From the NCBI GenBank assembly GCA_964556665.1, contig CAZKXU010000038.1, forward strand, positions 1-29,513: a stretch of DNA of 29,513 nt. Direction: 5' to 3'. Position 1 is the stretch's first letter; each line of letters opens with the position of its first letter. The position numbers and the translations under genes were made by a program. Under the pieces are notes generated by a model that worked only from the letters and a program-made list of their open reading frames with translations, did no database searches and had not been told where the DNA came from. This document shows positions 24,002-29,513 of the stretch, piece by piece. Source of the DNA: CAZKXU01 sp964556665. Its GTDB lineage: Bacteria > Bdellovibrionota_C > UBA2361 > CAZKXU01.

Positions 24002-25255
24002 TTACTGGGACCGCGGACTTCCAGTCCGCATTGCAGTAGCATTTGATTCGTTTGCGGACTGGAAGTCCGCTGTCCCAGTTGCCATAAATCTTTCATAATT
24101 CCGCATATCCTTATCCCCGCGACCGGAGAGACAAAGAATGACGCAACTTCCCGGCGCGATCTCTAGTCGCTCCAAATACGCAAGTGCATGAGCCGATTCT
24201 AGCGCCGGTATAATACCTTCCAATCTGCTAAGTTTGTGAGCTGCTTTTAATGCCTCCTCATCGGTAGCGTTTACATATTTTACGCGGCCAATCGTTTTTA
24301 GGTGTGCATGCTGAGGTCCAACTCCTGGATAGTCGAGACCTGCTGAGATAGAGTGTGTCTCCTTAATCTGACCGTCACTATTCTGCAACACTAAGGTCTT
24401 ACTGCCGTGGAAGACTCCGCATCTACCTAGTGCCATAGTGGCTGCTGTCTCATCGGTAGTGGCTCCTTTGCCTCCTGCTTCAACACCAATTAACTCAACA
24501 GCTGATCTCTCAATGAAATGATAAAAAGCTCCGATTGAGTTACTCCCGCCGCCGATACAGGCGATTACTAGATCAGGGTTCTCCTTCCCTGTTTCTACAG
24601 GAACCTGTACTAATAATTCCCTGCTAATAACCGATTGGAAGGCAGCAACCATTTCGGGGAATGGATGCGGCCCGACACAGGAACCGATGCAGTAATGAGT
24701 CTCTTGACTATTGGAAATCCAATCGCGGATAGCTTCATTAGTTGCATCTTTAAGTACCTGGCTTCCAGATATAACTGAGGTAACTTCTGCTCCTAACATC
24801 TGCATGCGCTTAACGTTTGGAGCTTGGCGCTCCCTGTCACGTGCACCCATATAAATTACACATGGTATTCCTAGAAGAGCGGAGCAGGTTGCAACAGCAA
24901 CTCCGTGCTGTCCGGCTCCAGTCTCTGCGATTATTCTTTTCTTCCCTAACTTCTTAGCGAGCAGTACCTGTCCGAGTGCATTATTTATTTTATGTGCACC
25001 TGTATGGCAGAGATCCTCACGCTTAAGATAGACCTTAAAGCCTAGGGTTGCTGAAAGCTTTTGAGCAAAATGGAGTGGAGTTGGGCGTCCCACAAAAGCT
25101 TTTAGTAGACTCTGATACTCTCTCTGAAACTCTGCATCTGATACGATCTGCCGGAAAGAGAAACTCAGCTCCTCCAGATTAGGTAGCAAAAGTTCAGGAA
25201 CATAGGCACCTCCATATTCTCCAAAAAATCCTTCATGATTCGGTTTAAGATTCAT
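24002..25255 (-). CDS. trpB: Tryptophan synthase beta subunit with repeat-coded tail
   Basis: This 417-residue PLP enzyme condenses indole with serine. The PLP lysine is Lys89 in HTGAHKINNALGQ. ETGAGQHGVAVATCSALLG, GGGSNSIGAFYHF and SAGLDYPGVGPQHAHL are characteristic. The start overlaps the trpF stop by 4 nt. The body ends near SGRGDKDMRNYERFMA, about residue 392, the usual TrpB length. The last 25 residues and most of the stop codon come from a BIME-like repeat (24004-24079) that has fused in frame, giving an unusual hydrophilic tail. The tail should not affect the core, but it lengthens the protein beyond the family norm. Confidence 0.97.
   Translation of the reverse strand: MNLKPNHEGFFGEYGGAYVPELLLPNLEELSFSFRQIVSDAEFQREYQSLLKAFVGRPTPLHFAQKLSATLGFKVYLKREDLCHTGAHKINNALGQVLLAKKLGKKRIIAETGAGQHGVAVATCSALLGIPCVIYMGARDRERQAPNVKRMQMLGAEVTSVISGSQVLKDATNEAIRDWISNSQETHYCIGSCVGPHPFPEMVAAFQSVISRELLVQVPVETGKENPDLVIACIGGGSNSIGAFYHFIERSAVELIGVEAGGKGATTDETAATMALGRCGVFHGSKTLVLQNSDGQIKETHSISAGLDYPGVGPQHAHLKTIGRVKYVNATDEEALKAAHKLSRLEGIIPALESAHALAYLERLEIAPGSCVILCLSGRGDKDMRNYERFMATGTADFQSANESNATAMRTGSPRSQ
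24004..24079. repeat. BIME-like double hairpin, copy 2, inside trpB
   Basis: This 76-bp element runs from ACTGGGAC (24004-24011) to GTCCCAGT (24072-24079). Two hairpins, GCGGAC-TTCCA-GTCCGC and GCGGAC-TGGAA-GTCCGC, are joined by a linker with AGTAGCATTTGATTCGTTT, nearly the same as copy 1 at 20708-20782. Compared with copy 1, a G-C pair is replaced by an A-T pair in both hairpins, so base pairing is kept. It encodes the last 25 residues of TrpB. Confidence 0.85.
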
Positions 25256-25929
25256 AGTTCCTCATAAGTAAAAAGTTTAGTAAGTAAATCAAAGTCTTTA
25301 ATTCCGGGAGACACTTCAAAGCGGCTATTAACGTCAATCGCATCTAGCATAGGCAGAGCCTGCTTTAACTTTATGACCTCAGGCAGTATTTCAAGCCCGA
25401 TACCACCACTTAGAAAGAATGGCTTTTTCTCTTTGTAGTTAGCGAGAGCTGTCCAATTAAATCTCTTGCCGCTACCGCCATGAGTATGGGTAGGTGAGTC
25501 GAAATGATAATAATCAGTGCATTTCTCGTAGTGATGCAGATCGTGGAAGCAGAAGGTGTCTGAGATAGCAAAGGATTTAATGATTGAAATATTTGTAAGC
25601 CTGTTTTTTAAACGGCGGCAGTAATGCGGAGTTTCAACGCCATGAAGCTGAACTGCATTGAGACTATAGGTCTTGACTCTATCAATTATCTCCTCTATCT
25701 CTGCATCGACAAATACTCCGACCCTATGAGTCCTTGTTGGCAATATGCTCAGGTTCTCAGATTGTAATGATTCTCCGGCAAAACGGAGAGAAGCAGGAAA
25801 GAAGATTATTCCAACGTAGTCCGGGTTTAACTTTGAAGCAGCAACAAAATCCGCCGCATCTTTTAGCCCGCAGATCTTAATTTTAATTTTACGCACCGGT
25901 ATTTCTGAGAAGCCAATAGCGCGAAGCAT
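25252..25929 (-). CDS. trpF: Phosphoribosylanthranilate isomerase
   Basis: This 225-residue TIM-barrel enzyme converts phosphoribosylanthranilate to CdRP. The catalytic Cys lies in KIKICGLKDAADF, and NPDYVGIIFFPASLRFAG, RTHRVGVFVDAEIEEI, LNAVQLHGVETPHYC, FLSGGIGL and AIDVNSRFEVSPGIKD follow in the family order, the last with the catalytic Asp. The usual length is about 200-210. A GTG at residue 12 (about 25894-25896), just before RKIKIKICGL, would give a more typical start. It is the first gene of the trpF-trpB-trpA-cyclase operon. trpE, trpG, trpD and trpC are not in the window. Confidence 0.95.
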   Translation of the reverse strand: MLRAIGFSEIPVRKIKIKICGLKDAADFVAASKLNPDYVGIIFFPASLRFAGESLQSENLSILPTRTHRVGVFVDAEIEEIIDRVKTYSLNAVQLHGVETPHYCRRLKNRLTNISIIKSFAISDTFCFHDLHHYEKCTDYYHFDSPTHTHGGSGKRFNWTALANYKEKKPFFLSGGIGLEILPEVIKLKQALPMLDAIDVNSRFEVSPGIKDFDLLTKLFTYEEL

Positions 25930-26208
25930 AGATCTCTATTCTTAGTTCCTAAGGAACCGTGATTCAAAAAATAGTTGTAAGTCTAGGTATCTTGGAGCCT
26001 TCTAGTCCGAGCTAATTATATTGCGAGAAGCTCAGGTAATTTAGAAAACAACAGATAATATATGTGTGTGAAAGATATGTTTGGGCTTAAGCCCACCAGA
26101 TAACAGGAGCTGTCCAGACGGACGAGGAGAATTGAGTGGATACTTTGTAAGAAAGCAACATAACTGCCACCAATTATACGTGAATGATGTAGGTTGTCAA
26201 GATTGATA
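25930..26208. other. Upstream region of the trp block, no gene
   Basis: This part of the roughly 400-bp gap holds no credible gene. I see no T-box, trp leader peptide with tandem Trp codons or TrpR-like operator. Two small perfect palindromes are present: GTTCCTAAGGAAC (25945-25957), just before trpF, and TGGGCTTAAGCCCA (26082-26095). Either could bind a dimeric regulator, but neither is recognisable as a known site. Confidence 0.3.
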
Positions 26209-26280
26209 AAATGTGACGGTTCTATTTATTTAACCATCTAAGCCGGTGAGGAGATCCCAAAAAATAGAACCGTCACATTT
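26209..26280. repeat. 72-bp palindromic repeat, copy 1
   Basis: The perfect 19-bp inverted ends are AAATGTGACGGTTCTATTT and AAATAGAACCGTCACATTT, around a centre with CGGTGAGGAGATC. Ends of the type AAATAGAACCGTC are familiar from palindromes associated with IS200-like (REP-associated) transposases. A second copy in opposite orientation lies at 28901-28972. Confidence 0.85.
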
Positions 26281-26301
26281 ACCCCTCCGCTATATATAGT
26301 G

Positions 26302-26333
26302 AATGACAAAATAACGCTATTTATTTTGTCATT
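26302..26333. terminator. AT-rich hairpin at the end of the SDR gene
   Basis: AATGACAAAATAA (26302-26314) and TTATTTTGTCATT (26321-26333) form a perfect 13-bp stem around CGCTAT, touching the stop codon of the leftward dehydrogenase gene. It may end that transcript. There is no following U-tract on the minus strand, so it is not a classical terminator. Confidence 0.5.
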
Positions 26334-27058
26334 TAATATAGAGCAGTCTTTTTATGCTCGAGGCCTGGTTTCTTGTGGATCTTTAAAAGCTGTGGGCGGA
26401 TTACTAGTTCTGTAATAACAGAGCCCTCGCGCTGCGAAATTATATTGATGACCGCATTGGCGATACATTCAGGTTCTATATAGGAAAGCGGATCGCTATC
26501 CTGTTCAAAACTTAGTTGTTCATAGAAGGGGGTCTTTGTTATGTCAGGAATTATAGTAGTAATCTTGACTCCACTTTTTCTTACCTCTTCATAGAGTGCC
26601 TCTGAGAAATGTAGAAGCCCCGCCTTGCTGGCAGCATAAGCCGCTGAGAAGCGTTCATCTTTACGAGCAGTTATAGATGCGATGTTAATCAGATGGCCTT
26701 TATGCTCCTTAAGTTCTCTAAGAAATCCTCTTGTCAGAAGTAATGGTGCAAGAAGGTTTGTATCTATTATTTCGCAAATTTTTTCTGGCTGTATTTCTTC
26801 ATGCGGTGCAAAGTATCCAACTCCAGCGGCGTTTATGAGAAGTGAGAGTTCTCTACCCCTTAAATCAATCTGATCAATTAGCAATTTTAGAGCCTTACGA
26901 TCCTGTAGATCGCATTTGACTGCAGTGAATCTCTCCGATTCAAAACTATGCTCAATTGTTCGAGCTATTCCGATAACATAAAAACCATGGCCTAATAGCT
27001 TTTCTGTAATCTTTCTGCCGATACCGGATGAAGCTCCGGTAATTATTGCTGTCTTCAT
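26333..27058 (-). CDS. Short-chain dehydrogenase/reductase
   Basis: This 241-residue classical SDR has the NAD(P)-binding TGASSGIG at residues 7-14, the NAAG motif (LLINAAGVG) and the catalytic Ser128 (LINIASITA), Tyr141 and Lys145 (YAASK). Asp50 in VKCDLQD binds the adenine ring region. The substrate-binding C-terminal part (TTIIPDITKTPFYEQ) gives no clue to the substrate. It begins 11 nt after the stop of the SPL-like radical SAM gene and is the third gene of that operon. A perfect AT-rich hairpin touches its stop codon. It is intact and close to family length. Confidence 0.93.
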   Translation of the reverse strand: MKTAIITGASSGIGRKITEKLLGHGFYVIGIARTIEHSFESERFTAVKCDLQDRKALKLLIDQIDLRGRELSLLINAAGVGYFAPHEEIQPEKICEIIDTNLLAPLLLTRGFLRELKEHKGHLINIASITARKDERFSAAYAASKAGLLHFSEALYEEVRKSGVKITTIIPDITKTPFYEQLSFEQDSDPLSYIEPECIANAVINIISQREGSVITELVIRPQLLKIHKKPGLEHKKTALY

Positions 27059-27069
27059 AGTTAGTTGTT

Positions 27070-28077
27070 TTAAAGTATGGAGATCTGTTTCTCTGAGATG
27101 TGCGCTGCAAGATTCTCCCTGAAAAATCTCTCAATATTAATTCGTTCTTTCTGCGGATAATAGTACACCTTTCCCTTCCTTTCAAAAGGATAATGCAGAA
27201 TTTCACTAGGATTGTTCCGCTGCATCCTCTTTAAGAAATCCTGATTTACACGGAAGCTGCCAATGCTGATGTCGTAAACTTTATCGCCAACATCTGCAAA
27301 TGAGCTTTCAATTAGTGCGCTGTAATTTTTCTGCCAATTGTCGACTAGCAGTACAGGGTCAAAGCAGTATCTCACCTGCCAGCCTGCTAGAATGGCCTCT
27401 TTAGCAGACTTTAGACGCGCAGCAAGAGATGGAGTTTTATGTTCATACCTATCAATGATGCTCTGTGGCGAGAGCGTCCAGGCTAAGATTATATTTTTTG
27501 TAGGCTTTAGTGAAACAAGTGCTTTAAAATTCGCGCTCTTTGTACGAATTTCTATGGTTAAATCCTGATGCTTGCGCGCAAATTCAACCCAGGCAGCGCA
27601 GTACCCGGTAAGATCCTCGAATGCTAGCAAGTCGGTATCGTAGGAGATTGAGAGATAGAGTGGTTTCTCTATGCTTAGACGCTCCAAGGTGGCTTTAAAA
27701 AAATCCTCCAGATTTACAAAGACTACAATGTTAGAGGAGTTGTACATGCCCTGTAGATAGCAATAATCACAGTTATAAATACAGTTTAGGACCAGCGAGT
27801 TATAGTAAAAATGTTTATAACCATAGGTTGATAGTACAGAGCTTCCAGGGTACAAAAATCCTGTCTGCTTAACCGCTAAGATCAATTTCAAAGAGTTTTT
27901 CTGTAGTGCAAAATCCTGATTCTTGCGGTTAAAGATCTGTTTAAATGAATCGATTTCAATCGACTTAGCTTTTTGAAACCGCGCTAAGATATCCTTGCAT
28001 AGTTCGTACCGCAAAGCGTCACGCTCAACATAGATATGTGAAAAATTACGCTGAAAGTATTCTTGAGATCTCATCAA
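27070..28077 (-). CDS. Spore-photoproduct-lyase-like radical SAM protein
   Basis: This 335-residue protein resembles the SPL family of DNA-repair radical SAM enzymes. The cluster cysteines are Cys99, Cys103 and Cys106 in NCIYNCDYCYLQGMY, equivalent to CMGHCHYCYLQT of Bacillus SplB. Further similarity follows: VVFVNLEDFF, LSISYDTDLLAFEDLTG, IIDRYEHKTPSLAARLKSA and an N-terminal RYEL region. In SplB the hydrogen-donor Cys141 lies in FEASCTSDIVGIDHLT; here the aligned residue is Tyr146. Canonical thymine-dimer reversal may therefore be impaired or use another donor, or the substrate may differ. The gene overlaps the upstream phosphorylase-like gene by 32 nt and is followed by an SDR gene after 11 nt. 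Two start codons (28077 and 28074) are adjacent. Confidence 0.85.
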   Translation of the reverse strand: MMRSQEYFQRNFSHIYVERDALRYELCKDILARFQKAKSIEIDSFKQIFNRKNQDFALQKNSLKLILAVKQTGFLYPGSSVLSTYGYKHFYYNSLVLNCIYNCDYCYLQGMYNSSNIVVFVNLEDFFKATLERLSIEKPLYLSISYDTDLLAFEDLTGYCAAWVEFARKHQDLTIEIRTKSANFKALVSLKPTKNIILAWTLSPQSIIDRYEHKTPSLAARLKSAKEAILAGWQVRYCFDPVLLVDNWQKNYSALIESSFADVGDKVYDISIGSFRVNQDFLKRMQRNNPSEILHYPFERKGKVYYYPQKERINIERFFRENLAAHISEKQISIL

Positions 28078-28813
28078 AGGACCTTTTTACATCTGATTTA
28101 TTAGCGGGTTTAGTATGCATCATTGCCTCCAACCCTGAAAGGCTTAGACCACGGCATTTGGCGCTTTGAGCTTTGCTCCTTATTAGTGCCGTCTGAGTTG
28201 TAGTAAATCTTAAATTTAAACATAGTCGCTCTAAAATGCCTTGTTCCTCTGCTGAGAGTTTTATACGGCTGCCGAGCAGTACATTTTCTAACTTTGTTAG
28301 ATACTCCAAGATTTCCTTTAAAGCAGCCTGAGTAAGAGCAGCATTACTCTTAGCAGTACTAAGGTCGGCAAAGACGGCAAACTGGGATGTATTGAGAAAT
28401 GTTGATGCAGTTTTGCAAAAGGCAGCTGCGGAACTGTTAAGAAGAGGCGCAGGCGGGAGGTCTGCAATCTCTGATTCCTGAAAGGAGTGCTTGATTAATA
28501 TCTCGGGAAAGTAAGCACAGCCCTCTGCTCGATCTGTGATTTTATTAATAAGGACAGTATCAGTACTTAAACCCACGCCTTGGCTGCTTGAAGTAATATA
28601 AGCTAATACTAAGTTGGCACGGGATTCTGTCATATGAATAGCGACTGTAGTTGCGATAGCACAATCTATACTGTTGTCTGTGGTAATAGTTACGCTGACA
28701 CCATTTGAATCTTTGAAATGTTGAAGGGATTTATACTCAAAGTCCTGTTTGAGACAGTAATGATCGATTAGGGGTTTTGCAAGATGAGCTGAGTCTACAA
28801 TAAATGCCAACAT
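28046..28813 (-). CDS. Nucleoside-phosphorylase-like protein, active site degenerate
   Basis: The 255-residue protein begins like the MTA/SAH nucleosidase and purine phosphorylase fold (LAFIVDSAHLAKPLIDHY, FKDSNGVSVTIT). It carries a family-like VLINKITDRAEGCAYFPEIL in which the VNKI.D and YFP elements are recognisable. The region equivalent to the substrate-binding ME motif reads LLNSSAAAFCKTASTFL, and the catalytic SD equivalent reads FADLST, so the usual catalytic residues seem lost. The last 90 residues are helical (LEYLTKLENVLLGSRIKLS, QGILERLCLNLRF) and not part of the enzyme fold. It is the first gene of a three-gene operon with the SPL-like and SDR genes, overlapping the former by 32 nt. 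A nucleoside-binding role is inferred; enzymatic activity is doubtful. Confidence 0.6.
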   Translation of the reverse strand: MLAFIVDSAHLAKPLIDHYCLKQDFEYKSLQHFKDSNGVSVTITTDNSIDCAIATTVAIHMTESRANLVLAYITSSSQGVGLSTDTVLINKITDRAEGCAYFPEILIKHSFQESEIADLPPAPLLNSSAAAFCKTASTFLNTSQFAVFADLSTAKSNAALTQAALKEILEYLTKLENVLLGSRIKLSAEEQGILERLCLNLRFTTTQTALIRSKAQSAKCRGLSLSGLEAMMHTKPANKSDVKRSFDEISRILSA

Positions 28814-28900
28814 GTTGTGTTCGCCTATATCTTAGTGCTGTTAGGTTATTTTCTCAATATTTTCAACAACACTTATATTGGGAGAAAAAACAGGGTAGAT

Positions 28901-28972
28901 AAAGGTGACAGTTCTATTTTGCAGGATCTCCTCACCGACCTATATGGCATAATAAATAGAACCGTCACATTT
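28901..28972. repeat. 72-bp palindromic repeat, copy 2 (inverted)
   Basis: The arms AAAGGTGACAGTTCTATTT (28901-28919) and AAATAGAACCGTCACATTT (28954-28972) pair with two mismatches around a centre with GATCTCCTCACCG. It is the reverse-complement counterpart of the copy at 26209-26280 and has the same length. It lies in the gap between the divergent phosphorylase-like and dehydrogenase-family genes. Confidence 0.85.
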
Positions 28973-29048
28973 ACTTGGTTGCCATTGATTTCGCTCCTCT
29001 CTTTCATTATACTATGAAGCGTAGTTTAGTTGTTTCAAGGGTAGTTCC

Positions 29049-29513
29049 ATGGCAGTAGTTGATGCCCCCCTCATTCGTACAGCGCTTCTCCCCGGTGATG
29101 GAATTGGTCCCGAAGTTGCTGGTACCCTTCCTCCTCTTGTTGAAATTTTAAATACTCACGTTGGCCGCAGTATCGTTGATCTTAGAGTTCCGAAGGATGA
29201 CTTGGGCCGTATACCCTGCACTCATCAGTACTGGAGGGAGACCGGAAATGCGATGCCAGACAATTTTATGCCCGGCCTTCTGACTGCTGGTTTTGACAGT
29301 CTGATGGCCATGCCGATAGGTGGGGTTCCAGACAGGTCGAAAGGCATCACAGGAATGGAACATGGAAAAGCCTGGGTAATTGGTCGCCGGGTTTTTTATA
29401 ATACGCAATATAGTGAGCGCCCCTGTGCTCCGCTTTGCAGGGATACGGCACTTACTCCTTTTTCGGGACGTGTGGAGTTCCGTCATTTTGTTCTTCCTGA
29501 GTCGGCGCATATC
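29049..29513 (+). CDS. Isocitrate/isopropylmalate dehydrogenase family, 5' part
   Basis: The ATG at 29049 follows an AAGGG motif, and the frame stays open for 155 codons to the window edge, so the gene is cut by the edge. The start IRTALLPGDGIGPEVAG is the family N-terminus. Further on, FDSLMAMPIGGVPDRSKG and VIGRRVFYNTQYSERPCAPL match the region around the substrate-binding Arg pair (normally LRxxLxLxxNLRP). EFRHFVLPESAHI occupies the place of the usual VVRENTEG. The fit is clear but the protein is divergent, and I cannot choose between isocitrate, isopropylmalate or another hydroxyacid substrate. It is divergent from the phosphorylase-like operon. Confidence 0.75.
   Translation, partial: MAVVDAPLIRTALLPGDGIGPEVAGTLPPLVEILNTHVGRSIVDLRVPKDDLGRIPCTHQYWRETGNAMPDNFMPGLLTAGFDSLMAMPIGGVPDRSKGITGMEHGKAWVIGRRVFYNTQYSERPCAPLCRDTALTPFSGRVEFRHFVLPESAHI

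Noticed and set aside
25930..26208. Search for a T-box, trp attenuator or TrpR operator before trpF
   Set aside because: No T-box sequence, Trp-codon leader or known operator could be seen. Only two short palindromes of unknown meaning remain.
28817..29017. Plus-strand frame of 66 codons between the phosphorylase-like and dehydrogenase genes
   Set aside because: It runs through the 72-bp palindromic repeat and has no family resemblance or ribosome-binding site worth noting.
29148..29510. Minus-strand frame of 120 codons at the right edge
   Set aside because: It is antisense to the dehydrogenase-family gene, whose start motif is clear.

Overview
The window reads as chromosome of a Gram-negative bacterium of moderate GC, mid-40s percent by eye. 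It has signal peptides, a periplasmic YfiR-like regulator paired with a CHASE8-type receptor kinase, phosphatidylserine synthase and many two-component genes. The gene mix and several families of palindromic intergenic repeats recall deltaproteobacterial or Bdellovibrionota-like lineages. That placement is an impression from gene content, not a phylogenetic result. I found no rRNA, tRNA, CRISPR array, prophage or full-length transposase.

Layout, left to right. (1) 103-5556, minus strand: a three-gene operon of a DUF58 protein, a membrane transglutaminase (TgpA/DUF3488-like) and an exported TPR protein. The N-terminus of the TPR protein is encoded by a dispersed repeat. (2) 5732-8682, plus: a degenerate UvrA-like ATPase translationally coupled to phosphatidylserine synthase (pssA). 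(3) 8952-14903: a CHASE8-HAMP-PAS-kinase-REC-REC-HPt hybrid kinase (minus), divergent from a YfiR-like periplasmic protein and a REC-PAS-kinase protein (plus). (4) 15010-15592: a four-helix-bundle (S23/IVS-type) gene inside a near-perfect inverted repeat of about 75-80 bp. (5) 15646-18122, minus: a sensor kinase homologue with a dead catalytic core, then a PmtA-like methyltransferase. (6) 18224-22387, plus: pgi, a MITE-like intergenic block, a small BamE-like periplasmic protein and a B12-binding radical SAM protein (DUF4080 type). (7) 22353-25929, minus: trpF-trpB-trpA plus a cyclase/formamidase-family gene. (8) 26333-28813, minus: nucleoside-phosphorylase-like, spore-photoproduct-lyase-like radical SAM, and short-chain dehydrogenase genes, bracketed by two inverted copies of a 72-bp palindromic repeat. 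(9) 29049 to the right edge, plus: the start of a divergent isocitrate/isopropylmalate dehydrogenase family gene.

How the genes may work together. Section 3 looks like an envelope-sensing phosphorelay in which YfiR is paired with a kinase instead of its usual diguanylate cyclase. PssA and the PmtA-like enzyme could supply phosphatidylserine/PE and methylated PE. The trp block catalyses the last steps of tryptophan synthesis.

The strongest unusual signals are: the half-inactivated UvrA paralogue that keeps only one composite ATP site; the IVS-like four-helix element with long inverted repeats; the SPL-like cassette lacking the hydrogen-donor cysteine; the pseudokinase; and at least six families of palindromic repeat, two of which have been absorbed into coding sequence (TPR signal peptide, TrpB tail).
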